Below, piece by piece: positions 1 through 13,109 of a stretch of 64,000 bases of DNA. The first letter of the stretch is position 1; each line of letters starts with the position of its first letter. Position numbers and translations under genes: made by a program. The notes under the pieces are model-generated. The model saw only the letters and a program-made list of their open reading frames with translations. It ran no database searches and was not told the DNA's origin. Origin of the DNA: Warburgia ugandensis (taxonomy: Eukaryota > Streptophyta > Magnoliopsida > Canellales > Canellaceae); the NCBI GenBank assembly GCA_035236585.1, contig CP141128.1, positions 27,867,618 to 27,931,617 on the forward strand, read 5' to 3'.

Positions 1-1663
1 TATGAAAATCATGGATAACCAAATACAAATCATGCATCAACATCGTCTATGTGCCATTCCTAGATGGGAAATCAAATCAATGTAATACATTTTAAAATTT
101 TAGATTTAGATAATGAAAAAGATCTTTATTTCTATTGAAAATCTTATCAAGTCTCCTCTGCGTTTTTAACATTGCACACTTTAATTATATGAAGCAAATC
201 ACCATGAATTTCATTTGAATACATGCAATATCCATCATAGATCTTATTCAAAACTTAAAGGATAATTTATGCACATATAAATGTCAATAATAAAACATTA
301 GTAGCATGTATTGAATAATTAGATAAAATCATGCAAAATTGATCAAAAGCTATTTCAATAATTTATATGTAATGATAAAAATTCACAATTTTAATATTCT
401 TGTGAACAAATAAACATATAGTTGATAATATCACTTGAAATAAAGTCTTTTTATTCTAAAGAGAAAACAAATCTAGCTTAAAAAATTCCATGACTCCACC
501 TGTCTTTCTTCTACTATAGTAAAATCATAATCCTTGAGATTTTAATAGTGATCTAATACTAATTTGATAAAAAAGATAGAGAGAACTACTAATTAATTTC
601 TCAATCTTAAATTCATGTAATAAATTCTAAGATGGTTGATCAAATAACTCTCGATCTGTCATTTACACTACATGTCATACAAACTTAGAAATTGAGTCGT
701 TTCAATTTTATGAATTAATATTTGTAGTATGAAAACACTGGATCAATCAATCCACCCTTAGATCATATAGATATAAGTAGTCAGATGATGAAATTTATAG
801 ATCAATTGTGCATTCTTATTTTTCAATTATACATCATACGAATCGACACTTATCAATTGTCAATCTAGTCTTTTTTTATCTTGACTAAATAGAAAATCTT
901 TGATCCATCATTCTAATTGTAGATCTTTGAATCTAGACTAATAATTTCATAGATCTAATGTTGGATCTAGTTTTTAACGATAGAATTTGTAGATCAAGAG
1001 TTGCCATATTTGGAAGGTGAGATGACCTCTAATCCAAATCCAGTCATCTCAAGCACATAGGTCAAGTGAATAGAATCCTGAATTAATGCTTTTCACTAAG
1101 AAAAAGTCACCAGCAATCGCCAAAAATCACTATAGAAGATGATTAAAAAAATAGTTCTCATCAGTAACTAATTAATGTATAAAAATTGTGTAAAAATTTA
1201 TATGAAAATTGGATCAGACTCCTTACCTTTGTTCTTAACTATTCCCTAAAGATTTTTGTCATCTTTGCTGCTAGAAAATGGTAGAAGTAGTCTTTCCCAG
1301 ATTTATTCGTAGTCACTAAAAAATCACTTTTTTTTGGTCAAATCTCAGTAGAAATTAACAAATTATAGTCATGTGGGGTTCATCTGGTGCAGTTTCTTTA
1401 TATTTGGCCTATAGAAGTCATTTAATGGTTTTCTTTGCCTGATCATGACAGAATACTCACTATTACATCTTTGGATCATTAAAGAAGATGACCAACATTG
1501 GGTTTTTGGTCTATCGCACACGCATAATTCTTATGAAAATAGTTTATGTAGTTAGGAGTGAGAAAAGTCGGTCCTGTTTAAGTGAATTTTTGCAATCCAT
1601 CCTTGAGATCAGGGTTACTTCCAGAAATCTACTCATGTAGCCAATTAAATTTGTGTGTATGTG
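1..1663. other. AT-rich stretch without a recognisable gene
   Basis: No open frame of note is present. Around 850-1260 there are scattered GATC-rich phrases and a 'ccttacc' phrase resembling the interior of the minus-strand LTR units at the right end of the window, so a badly decayed LTR is possible. The right edge is a short TG-rich run in which the next element is inserted. Confidence 0.5.
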
Positions 1664-2226
1664 TGTAATAACCCCAATTTTTGTAATTGACTGAGAAAAT
1701 CAATAAAGTTTGAGAGATATTTCGGGCTGAAATATTAGGGTTATTTAAAATATAATTTTTATAAAAGTATAATCAAATCATATGACATGTAAAATTGAAA
1801 TTAAACTTAGCGAACCCTTCAAAATAACTGTAAGCACGACAAATGTCGAATTCAAATGAGAAATCCTTAAGTTTCTTCATTTCTTGGACAAAAGGGGTAA
1901 AATAGTAATTTTATGAAACATCAAAATTTAGAATGTACTAAGAAATATGAATCCAACGCCACTAAGTACACTCAAATCCGAGATCATGGGAATAAAACCC
2001 AAAATTTTATGCATAAAGGGCAAAACGGTCTTTTTACACCATGTGGGGCCCACATGGGGCCCACAAGGGACTCCACAACCAACCTTATCAGCAGCCCACG
2101 TGAATTCATGGGTCAACAAACATCAGCTGGTCTTGGGGAAGAAAAAAAATGGAGCATGGAAGACTTTCATGCCATTTAATAATAAAAAATAAAATATTAT
2201 AATCATGAAAAAAGACCCAAAATGCC

Positions 2227-2234
2227 TATAAATA
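2227..2234 (+). promoter_or_regulatory. TATA box of L1
   Basis: TATAAATA lies 563 bp inside the LTR, with a CT-rich leader downstream. The same octamer is at nearly the same offset (567 bp) in the related unit at 57642, which supports it as the LTR promoter. Confidence 0.6.
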
Positions 2235-2879
2235 CAACCCCAAAAATCCTCCAAAAAATACTCATAAAATCCCTATGAAATTCTCTTCATCTCCCTAAAA
2301 AATTAGGTCTAGATCCCTCCCCCAAAACCCAAAATTTCCAAGAGATAGATCTCTTTCCAACTTGTTTTTCTTTTTAGATTGGAACAAGAGACCTAAAATC
2401 AATTAGGCACTCTGTTCCAAATCTAATTTGATCAATTCCACCGTCCAAAACTTCCCAACATATCTATTCTACAAAACCCCTAAAGAAATTTCAAGATCCA
2501 ACGGTTCAAACAACGGATATTTGCAAGAAAAGTGGATTTTAGGCCATATCTTCATCAACAAGGTATTTTTTAAAATTGGGCATATAACCAAGGTTTTCCC
2601 TCCAATCAGGTAGGTGAAAATACTTTTCATAGATGTTTAGTACTATTTTATGTAATTTTTATTTTACTGTAATTTATTTTGGTAATAAAAAGGTAAAAAT
2701 AAAGTAAACAACAGAACCCTTAAGTATGGACGATAGAGTGCCCAGATGAAAAATCTGACTACACCAATCGATCCAGAAGGGTCCAAAACCCCTAGGGTAT
2801 AATTTTCATAAAAATCAGAGACATTTTGGGCCCTCAATTGAAAGAGGATTTATTGGACGGTCCAGAATGGACTGTCCGA

Positions 2880-3160
2880 TCTCCGGATCAAACGGCGCCC
2901 AAGACGCACACGTGACACACCGTTGGAACAGTGCTGCGCTGCGCATGGAGCGTCATTCCAAGTGACATGACTGCGCGTCTGTCAAATCCACAAGTGGACG
3001 CGTTAGACGAAAACCCCGTTTGCGGGCGTGCGGACGACGAGCGTTCCGCTCGTCCCATCCGCGTCTGTGGATGCTCCTCACAGGCGCTTCGTCCATTCAT
3101 CTGAGCGGACGCACCTGACGACCCAGGCGCATTGCGCCTGGTTCGTTCCACCTAACTAAT
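2880..3160. other. GC- and CpG-rich block inside L1
   Basis: This stretch is far richer in G+C and CpG than its AT-rich surroundings. It follows a short palindromic phrase, GGACGGTCCA and its near repeat GGACTGTCC. A comparable block sits in the equivalent part of the unit at 57642 (about 58860-59050) and in the unit at 47424 (about 48780-49100, minus strand). The open frame across it on the minus strand is a by-product of base composition. Confidence 0.6.
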
Positions 3161-4966
3161 CTGGGCTGTCCGTTCCTTGGGCCCAAATCAAATCTAGGCC
3201 CTAGGAAGGACTGTGAACTTCCAGCTTCAATTTCGAAGTCATCTGAGCTCCAAATTGAGATCGGAAAGAAGCTATGGAAAGCTTGAAACCTCTATTTTCT
3301 TATGAAATGATAAAATAGACATGTTATTAAGTAAAGGCTTTTTGTATTAAAGAAATAAGTTTCCAATTACGTAGATTTTCAAGATCTGAGATGATCAGAT
3401 CATAAAAACATGTTTTAATAATGATATACTGTTGAAATAAAGTGAGATCTATTGTTTAATTGGATATATATGAGATATATTAAGGGATCTACCCATTATG
3501 GTTGAAAAACCCTAAAAATACAAAGGGACCCACTTGATCAATGAGATCAAGTGTGATCAAACCCTTGGGATGGAAAGAATAAATGTTGATATGATGAAAT
3601 CCAAGGAAATCATGGATGGATTATGACAAACATAGATCAATATGATCTTTTGACCTTAATAAAGAAAATTCCCTAAATATAACTTAAATACTTAATCAAA
3701 GGAAAAGATCTAAGATCAAATGGTTGGATCATAAGTAAAGGTTTCTAAAAATGTTAATGTAATTAGTTTCATTTTATATTATAGCATTTTAAATATGATT
3801 ATGTTATAAAGTATGCTAGTATAACATTTAGACTTTAGCATGATATGTGATTTCATTGTTATCATAAGGTGTTAGATTTAATTTAAGTACCTTACCTCAT
3901 TATCATAGAATGTTAAATTATGTAGTTTTATGCTTTGAATTTATAATTCATTTATGGTTGAATGTTATTTGTAGATTTACTTGTTATGAGATAAAGAGCA
4001 TAAGACATCAAAAATGTATTCTAATGAGAAGGTAGAGTTTCATTACACAAATAAGAATGGAGTACTTTGGACTTAATTAGTAAGGGCTATAGTTAGTAGG
4101 ACAATATAAGGATTATCAAGTCCTTGGCCCAAATTAGGAAAAGAATAACAAACCCCATGAATGACAGTATAAATATTCATGGACTTAATTAAAATCCAAC
4201 CAAACACATATAAGATGGTTAAGGACTAAACTATAAGTGAATAGGGAACTAGAAAATATTTCAGCCCTAAGTAAACAGACATATCGTCTGGTATATGTAT
4301 GAAATCTTTTTTACATACAAGCTTGGAGGCTTGTGAGTTTGTTTTAATAGGCATAAGCCTAGGGGAATGCTATTGCTAGAGGAGTTAAGAGCCTTTGGCC
4401 ACCCACTCCTTGAAATTTGATGATATAATGATACCTTGCCCAATGAGAGGCTAAAAGTCAGGTGATGGCAATTATGGGAAGGCCGCCACTGTGAAAGTCT
4501 TACCCCCCCATATGGGCAATGACATAATATTTTCCACCGTGGTATTAGTGGTGAACAGGGCAGTTATCCAAGCGCGCTAGTACGGATCAAACTGCAGCAT
4601 AGCAACCTTTCTGATTATTTTGCACTATGATGCATATGAGAATAGGCATAGTGAAATGCCTTATGTTATAGCATAATGAAATGCTAGGTAATTGTATATT
4701 ACCAATATTTCCCAAGAAGGAAAATTCCCAATATAAGATTAGCTGTAATACTAAATTCTCAAGATGAAGAGAATTGATCAGCTTAGTTGGGAATGATATT
4801 TGACTATTTTCATGAATTTAACTGGTTTACCCATGAAGGGTATGTATATATATAGATATACATAACTTACAAAGTAAAGAGTATGTTTAAGGATAATGGG
4901 ATTATGAAGTATTGGAATTACATTGTAAATGTTATATTTCTTAAATCCCCTACCAAGCATTGCTTG

Positions 4967-4997
4967 CTGAGATATTGTACTTATTGCAATATCTCAG
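4967..4997. promoter_or_regulatory. Conserved hairpin near the 3' end of L1
   Basis: CTGAGATATTG at 4967-4977 pairs with CAATATCTCAG at 4987-4997, a perfect 11-bp stem with a 9-base loop. Equivalent hairpins occur at the same place in L3, L4 and L5. Confidence 0.65.
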
Positions 4998-5199
4998 ATA
5001 CAGGGAAGGAGAGTTAGGAGCTGAAGACTATAGAAGACTTGAAGAGAATAATCTTCAAGGTATACCCTTGAAGACATGTATTTTTCTTTATTGAGAGTTT
5101 TATTGTATGGTGAGCTTGAGTTTTGGATTATGTAATTTGGACAAGTATTGTACTAGATTTGGTCAGATCTTGTGAACCACTGGATGGATCCTGGAGTTT

Positions 5200-5205
5200 A
5201 ATAAA
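5200..5205 (+). terminator. Poly(A) signal candidate of L1
   Basis: AATAAA about 200 bp before the LTR end. The same signal with the same following bases is found at 62511 in L5. Confidence 0.5.
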
Positions 5206-5404
5206 AGTATATTCCTTCAATGGAATTTTATTTTGTACACAAATTGTACTTATGTTATGTATGAAGTGGTGACTTGGGTTTTCAAAACAAGTTCTAAAGA
5301 AAAGAATTCCTGCTGCTTTGTTTTACGAAAAAATTTTACACTCTTAAGGGCCCTGCCTTTCAAAATACTTCACAAATCATGTTTCAAAAACCCGGGTTGT
5401 CACA

Positions 5405-8400
5405 GTGTGTGTGATATACACACACACATATGTGATGGAATGGGAAGCATGCCACATGATCCAAAAGTCACAAGCTAGGTCCACTATCATCAAAAGTTCC
5501 TTTTTGCCCAATTTATAGTCTAGATAGAAGTACCAAAGCAACATGTAGAACTATCCCATAAGTGTATAATTACATATCAAAAGTTTACTAAGTAAATCCT
5601 TGACCATCTAACACTCACATCTCCAAATTTAGTAGTCTACTCCTTCACCTTTCCCTTCTGTTCTACTATTAGTCATCATAAAGACGCACCTAAAAATGTC
5701 ATGACACATAGGCATACAATCTCGTTATGTCTTATTAATTTAATCATTTATAGTTTTATGTATTATACTTGTTCAAGTCTCTAGCATATGATCTATCAAT
5801 TTGTATCTAAAGAAGTTTTAATAGCAATTTCATAGCTTCATTTTCATAAGTTCAAAGGTTCACATGCAATGGTTTGATTTCCTTCACACCCTATAAGTAA
5901 TTCATGAACCTATAGTCATAGAAGTGTAAAAGCATATTAATTCTTTGCATCATCTAAATAGCATAAGAAACCAATTCAACTCATTTCACTTAGACATTCA
6001 ATAATACATGTATATAAGCAAAACATTAAAGAATGCTCATGGGTGATAATATCACGTCTTCTCAATCCCCATAAGAATGTCAATTAGATAAATCAATTCT
6101 AATGAATCGACAAATCATCAGTGAATGCAATGAAAAGACTCAATTCTACTAAAAGTCATAATCAATAGATCCTTATTGCTATTTTCACTGCCCATCTATA
6201 ACCTAATGGCTAAACTCCTTAGTCAAGCTTATCGCCTCCATTTCAAGCTAAAGTGGTTATATCTTGCCACTAACTCTCAACTCTACAAAATGTCCAACAT
6301 GTTGGCTCATTTTATCATCAATCTAGACCACTATGCACTCCCAATTCCCCCCTATGGGCAACCAACATTGCTACAATTACCGCTCATACCTCGCAGACTA
6401 TTCCATTGGCCCTCATGGGGTTACCAAAGAGTCCCAAGATGTCACCATGAAACACTACCATACAATAAGCTCACATCGAGCATCTCTTATCAATTTGGTA
6501 CAAATGTCAGAGGACAAAAGCCACCTACTCCTCCTAGCATAGTGTCTTTCAAGGGTCATACTCATTGCCCTGAATGCTCCATATCGAACCATAATGTAAG
6601 CACAAATCATGCTCCATGACAAGCTAGAATAAACACACTTCCAAGCTCCATGTTGAGCTAAAATGAATACAAGTTCAAGATCCATGACAAGCTAAAATAA
6701 ATACAAGTCCAAGCTCCATAACAAGCTATCACACCTATAGTTATGTTATAGGCTGTCTTTCAAAAGGAATATAAAAGCGATTATGCACTTAAGAGATTCC
6801 AACCATCTCTTAGGTGTAGTATCATCATACATGATATACATATAATATTCATAGATGTCATACCATGTCTTAACATGATTCAACAACCTATCAATTTATG
6901 TGAAGCATAGTTCAATGCCAACGGGCTATCACCCTGGGTTAAACTTTCCATTTGGACTCTCCTTGAGGTCCAATAGGCTCTCATTCCTCATTTGTCTCCC
7001 ATACATCATCATTATTGTACTATTGCAAGAGTTCTAACATAAATCTTATACATCATCAGATGTCAAGTCATTAGATTTTCTATCACGTCATGTCATACAA
7101 GCGATTTATAATAAGGGAAATAAAGTTCCATTCTTACCTTTCCAAATACCATCATGTGTCACCTTAGGGTGATTCAAGTCCTTACCAATCCATGTCACAA
7201 TCATGCTACAACATGAATATTTGAGTGTTAATTCCATCATGCAATGGTGATAATAAGAGTGTATGAGTCATTCATGACATTCCAACATTTGCCACTAGCT
7301 TCATGTCTTAAACTAGTGGGGAATTTTGAGCATCATAGATGCTAGTCAACACTTCATTTCTATCAATCCAGACTTATGAGTTTGAAAGCATAATGTCTCA
7401 TCATATTCCAAGTTAAGTTAGGAACCAATCCCCTAAGCCTAACACTTGTTTTAGCATGTTTCTACAAGTTTATATTCTTGCGGTCCCAAGCTAGAACATG
7501 GTATTGTTTTTCAAATAAGGAGACCAACCTACTTGGACCCTTTCAAGCATCAATTAAAGCCCAAGTTTCTAGAAGTATTGTTCATCAATGGAGTATCAAA
7601 TCTTGGTCTTAGAATCAATATTTCATATAAAATAGTAGTTAAACCATTCAATCTATCAAGGCACATTTGCAGATTTCTACAGGGAGTATATTTAACATTT
7701 TTATGATTTCCCCCTCAATTCTTAATGTTTTTAAATGATTCTTTTAGTGAAACATGACTGAACTGATAAGATAATTTTCTCATTAAATTTTTTGGCATTT
7801 TGTTCTCTTAATAGTAGAAATGAGTAAATTATAAGGAGAAATGTGCCTCATTTTTCTACTCAAATGTGTAGAAAATTGATCCACCTTTCTTTACCATTTT
7901 AAGCTATCAAAACACTATTTCTTCACCAATTTAAGGTCACTTCTAGTATTATCAATGCTCTATAGCATGGCCTTGGAATAGTCAACATTTCTTTATAAAA
8001 TATGGTATAAGATAATGGGTTTCCAGTGCCCCAAAACACCATATGTGTTAGTCTAAAACAAAAAGGATTGGAATAATATCCTCTTGCAAGAAATCAATCG
8101 TGCTAAAATGCTACTTATCACATTACTCAACTAAATCACATACATAGCAACTGAATTACATTAGGCTTACACCATATAAAGGTTAGAGATCAAGATGAAA
8201 GCAAAAACCAATCCAAGCACCAATCTAGCATGGTCGAATGGTATAAACATGGATTATTAAGTAGATCAAATCTCATTAACATATCTAACACATTTCAGTC
8301 AATGCATGCTTCATATAATCATGAATATTGTATCAAACTTACTATCATAACATGGGTTGAGGCATACTCCAAGATCAGGAATAAAAAATAGCAAAAACTT

Positions 8401-8817
8401 AGAGTAAGATGCATCTTGAGTTAGATACGTAGCATCATTAGAAGAGTTTCAAAGTGATTGACCTTCAAGCAAGGTATCTTACCTAACCAATAAGTTTGAG
8501 ACTAAATCTTCATCATGATGGACTCCACACTACCTCTATAGTACATGAATAAACATGCATCAAGATCAGATGACAACATAGTTCATAAACATGCTTAAAT
8601 CCATACCAGGATCCTGACACATAGTATTGAACTTGTTGGATGAATCTCAAGGGAAAAAAAAAAATCCATGAAAATTTATCATTTTGAAAAGCCAACCAAA
8701 GACTTTATTAGGAATGCTTCTAATGCCCATTATCTTGTCAAGGTCCTCCAATTTCTTGATGTATTTTTAGCAAGAACTTCACTCTAATAGCAACAACATG
8801 CTCTCTTTGAGCTGGGC
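5405..8817. other. Anonymous AT-rich region
   Basis: No coding homology recognised. The longest frame (6176-6619, plus strand, 147 codons) shows no familiar motif and runs into the tandem repeat at 6575-6730, so it is treated as chance. Simple sequence and a 34-bp repeat are the only structure seen. Confidence 0.5.
6575..6730. repeat. 34-bp tandem repeat, about 4.5 copies
   Basis: Copies begin with GCTCCAT or GATCCAT at 6611, 6645, 6679 and 6713, exactly 34 bp apart. A further more divergent copy begins at 6575. The unit reads GCTCCATGACAAGCTA followed by an AATAAA-like part and TCCAA. Confidence 0.75.
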
Positions 8818-9314
8818 TGTAACAGCCCGAGGGCCTATACCTTGAAACAATATTGTCCGCTTTGGAGACTGGGGCCCATATCACTCAACCCCAGCACAAT
8901 TTTGTTCTTACCCCATGGGGGAAAATTGGTCGCTACAAGGGAACTCCTCAACACTCTTATCAATAGCCCAGTAACTTTTCCCTTAGTGATGTGGAACTAA
9001 CTCTCAGTCCCTCACCCCCCTAGAAGCCTGCCAGCCCTCTTAGTCCTCCCTCATCGGCACAAGGCTTCACCTCTCCCCCTTAGGGGACACGCGTCCCTGT
9101 GTGTCTTCACACGATTGCCCACTTGCGGTTAGCCACCCACACCAGGTCAAGGGTTGGCTCTGATACTATTGTAACAGCCCGAGGGCCCACACCTTGCAAT
9201 GACCGGTTTTCCCCTATGAGGGAATGACAAAACCGTGTGGAGGCTAGGTGATATGGGCCCTAGTCTCCAAAGCGGACAGTATTGTTGCAAGGTGTGCGCC
9301 CTCGGGCTGTTACA
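8818..9314 (-). mobile_element. TRIM-like element with inverted terminal repeats
   Basis: The 497-bp unit starts TGTAACAGCCCGAGGGC and ends with its exact complement. It is flanked on both sides by TGGGC (8813-8817 and 9315-9319), a perfect 5-bp target duplication. About 67 bp at each end are near-perfect inverted repeats. At 9156-9168 GGCTCTGATACTA is the complement of an initiator-Met tRNA primer site and is followed at 9170 by another TGTAACAGCCC. That makes 9170-9314 the 5' LTR of a very small retrotransposon read on the minus strand. The left end (8818 to about 8945) matches this LTR in the opposite orientation to that expected for a direct repeat. The family resembles the TGTAACAGCCC small non-autonomous elements widespread in plants. 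It has no coding capacity. Confidence 0.75.
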
Positions 9315-9663
9315 TGGGCTTTTTCCTTTTCCAAGCCTATTGCTTCTCTTTCCTTCTCTCCTTCAATCCCTCTTCTTCTTCTCTAGCTTTCCCCTCCCTC
9401 TTCTCTAGCCCTTGCTAGTTTTCACCCCTCACAAGAAGTTCTTATATGTCTATTTGTCCAAAGCTAAATGGGAGAGATGATGATTCCATTCACTCTCTTC
9501 CATAACCAGCCTTACACACTTTGGTTCATGCAAGGGGGCAGCTACCTTGCATGCAGCAAACCAATAGGCACCTCAACTAGATTCATGGGGTAAGCTAGTT
9601 CTTTCATGCATGCAAGGGCTAGCCTCCACTCCTCTCAATTTCCATCATTAGACATACACTCTA
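9315..9663. other. CT-rich spacer
   Basis: A pyrimidine-rich stretch (about 9320-9430) followed by unique sequence, with no gene. It resembles an LTR leader only in composition. Confidence 0.4.
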
Positions 9664-11735
9664 TGTCACACACGTGTCCTAAAATTAGGTTAAAGATGAA
9701 TTAAGTTGTTAATCTTCTCAAGTTCAATGAAATAGGACAACCAAGGTAGGATTGAGCAGGTGGGCCCTACATGGGTTCAGTCGTAAATTGAATGCAGTTT
9801 TAGGTAAATTTTGAATCTTTAAAACTTATTAAATTTAAATCTTGTTAAGGATTATATAACTTGAAATTTTATTCTAGATTAGAGCAAATTTCAAGGAATT
9901 TTGCTTTAAAATGAGAATATTATCATAAATCAAGTAATTATAAAAGAAATTCAAAAATAAATTATAAATATTGAAATTTGATGATGAAAGGTCCATTACT
10001 AGATTTTTCTCAATAAGAGCTTTCCAACAACACTAAGAACGCATGAAACAGAGACTAGGACTCAAAATTTCAAAAAATTTGCAAATGAAAAGAGGGGGTT
10101 GAAATTGATAATGGCACCCCCTTCAGTAATTGTTAGTGACACAGTGAGACATGGGGAAGCAAGTTGACAAGCATGAGCCAAACTCCCCATGTGGACTCAG
10201 CTCCTCCACGCATAGGTGATGGGAAAACATAGGAAAAAAATCATCACTCAACGGCTTTTCCCTCAACTTTTCTCTTCTTCCCAGAGACCAACTCTTCTCT
10301 AGGCACTCCTTATACTCAAGTTTTCCCATGCCATTTTCATGTTTTCTCACCTTTAGTTTCCCTTTCCTCCATCCTTTTTGGCAGGGAACTGTGATCGAAG
10401 AAACACAGTGGAAAAATCGACAGTGATTATAAGTAAGCTTCTTAAATTCCTTCCCTTTCCATTCTTATTTTCCTCTTCCTTCATTCTTTACTTTTTTTCC
10501 CCTCCCAATTCTTCCCAAAGTCACTGCTCTCTAGTGACAAGAACCGTGAAGAGGATTTTTGAAAAACATAGTCAAAGGAACTAGGTTTGATCAAAGATCC
10601 GAACTGCTCACTATCTTCCTCAGGTAATTCTAAGTGAAACTACTTAGGTTTCACAAGGATCAGACAAGTAATGACACCAGAAATGGAGAAAAATAGTAAC
10701 TCTAGTGTCTTCAAAACTAATGAAAAATTCAAACAGAAACCTTAATTTTAGATCAAATTGAGGATGTAAAACACAAAAAACTAAAATTCAGCTCATTCCG
10801 AGCATTTCCATGTAAAATTTACAAAAATGGGTACTGTTTGTGTCGTAAATGATGACTAGAATCCAGTCACATTCTCTGGCAATAGTGACATTTTTTGACA
10901 AACCCTAAAAATTGGAAAAAAAGAGAGCAGATTTTTTGTACTTTGGATAAATCACACCTAAACTTTTCATCCATAAAGATGGCCATTGATTAGGAATCAA
11001 TTGATCCTTGAATTTTTTTATCAGAAACTTGGTAGTGCACAGGGAAAAACTAAGATCTTAGCATCTAACAGTGAAAAATGCAATCAAAAGGTAGATCCAT
11101 GTGATTTATGACTCTAATTATATTGTCAGTAATGAATTGAGACAAAAATGATAGGACAATTATGGACTAGTTAGTGCAAGGTCCCATCTGGCTGTCCAAA
11201 ATTTGATCAGTGATGATTGAAGATTAGGAAAGGTGATCAGACAATAACTTACCTTTAATGATGGAACCTAAAACCTCTAGTAGTACGCGCATCTACATAG
11301 GCCATCGATTAGAGGCTAATGGTGCTAATTTAAGTAGATAGCCATCAATTGGTATCCTAATCATCAATCTAGATATTAGAGGTTAAACCAATGACATTAT
11401 GATTAGAGATCTTGAAGTAATTGTAGTAATTTGAATAGAATGATAAAATTTACTTAGAACTTGTGTCCTCAATACAGGTTTTGAATATGATTTTGATAGT
11501 GTTGGTAATTGAGTTGTGAGTTGTACTTATAACTCAGGTAAGGACCCTAAAACCTTCGTTATCCTTAAATTCTTGTTAATATGTTCACTTATAATTAACA
11601 CTATAGATGTGTAGAACATATAGATCATTTTATTAAGTGAATGGAAAATATCAAATGCAATTGATTGTCAAGTGATATTTTGATTAACCATGCTTAACTA
11701 TTATGATCATGTTAAGTATGATAAAATTTTCAATC

Positions 11736-12290
11736 CCAAGATAGTAAGCCCTGAGGGACACCTAGTAGACTATGATAACACCTCATAAGATGATAAACCT
11801 TGAGGGAAAGGGCTATCTAGCTGATTACAAATAAGATGAAGCCGTCGAAGATGGTAAACCCTCAAGAATGGATTGTTAGTTATTGAGCCTCCCAAGATCG
11901 TAAACCCTAAGGGCTTTGGCTACCTAGTTGATTGAAACTACTGTGAAGCCACCAAAGTTGGTAAACCCTAAGGAATGGATTGTTAGTTATTGAGCTTCCC
12001 AAGATGGTAAACCCAAATGAAAAGGGTTGCCTGGTCTTTTGGGAACATGGTGGATCCACCTAAGATGGTAAATCCTAAGGGATGAGCTATCAAACATTGA
12101 TCTTCCCAAGATGGTAAACCTTGAGAGAACCTAACATTAGAGCTAACCAAAACGGTAAACCTTGAGGGAAAGGGCTGCTTGGTTCTTTGGAATCACGGTG
12201 GAGCCACCCAAGTTGGTAAATCCTAAGGGTCTAGTTGCCTTCTTTATGATATTCATAATGGGCCACCCAAGATGGTAAACCTTATGGGAA
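11736..12290 (+). repeat. Degenerate minisatellite in LTR A1
   Basis: About 11 copies of a core like CCAAGATGGTAAACCCTGAG, usually followed by a GGGAAAGGGCTGCCTGGTT-type segment. Spacing varies, roughly 35-65 bp. The same array is in the sister LTR at 29370-29985. Confidence 0.85.
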
Positions 12291-13109
12291 AATGACTACT
12301 TGAGTAGTGGGATGATGTCATACATATTTATTATTGCCGAGGAAATAATCAAATGAAATACAGCTTGAATTTGGAATAAACTGTAATTTTGGTTAGATGC
12401 TCATATGTTATACGTAATATTACATGTTCATAACTTCATTACTTATCCACTGAAATGGAAATGAATGTTCGGTGGTTAGACATGAATGGGGGGTTGATAA
12501 TACATGGGTTTATTTGCATGCTATGATTATTGCTTTATAGTTTGAATTTGGAATAAACTGTATTTCTATTCTAATACCAATATGTTATATCTGATAATAC
12601 ATGCTACTTTGTTGATTATCAGTTAAAATGGAAATGAATGTTCCATGGTTGGATATGAATACGAGTTGAGGTAAGTTTAATAAGGATGGTAGGATATTCA
12701 TGGGTTTAGTTCTTTTTCCTTACTAAGCTTTGCAGCACATATTATTATTTTTCGAGTACTAGTCAAGCTAACAAAGGGAAGGCTCTTAATGGAAATGATT
12801 GAAGCCTAAGTAGCTAATATTATCATATTATGTCTTGTATATGTATGGCTAGTAATGAACATAAGTTGTACCGCATGATCTGATAAGTAACCTATGCATA
12901 TATTTCTAACATTTTATGCATTTTTTTGTTGGTGATATGTGTATGGGATTTAATTAAAACTTCAAGTTAGCAAGTAGGAGTTTTAGTAATCTATTGTGGT
13001 GAATTGTGTGGAGACAGTCTCCTATAGGCATTTTAAAACTATTATATTGTCTATTAAGTGCGTTGCGTCACATGCGTTAAAAGCATAAGTCTGAAAAATA
13101 GAGGAGATT

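Larger units (their letters stand above)
1664..5404 (+). mobile_element. L1: solo LTR-like unit, gypsy family L
   Basis: The unit starts TGTAATAACCCC and ends in GGGTTGTCACA, the TG...CA signature of an LTR. It is collinear with the unit at 57642-62680: same start, TATA box, GC-rich block, 3' hairpin, AATAAA and last bases. The flanks are ATGTG before and GTGTG after, a 4-of-5 match to a target duplication inside a TG-rich simple sequence. No primer site follows the 3' end, and no second LTR or coding region lies inside. A solo LTR of about 3.7 kb is the simplest reading; a non-autonomous element without internal LTR copies is the alternative. The L family resembles in layout the LTRs of the gypsy elements in this window that do have pol. 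Confidence 0.75.

Noticed and set aside
2888..3151. 87-codon frame in the GC-rich block
   Set aside because: Lies in the LTR leader; open because of base composition, and no matching frame is seen in the L5 block.
6176..6619. 147-codon open frame, the longest in the window
   Set aside because: No recognisable domain, no homologue known to me, and it runs into the 34-bp tandem repeat; likely chance.
11736..12290. CRISPR-like array
   Set aside because: Repeats are degenerate with variable spacing, and the setting is a plant LTR.
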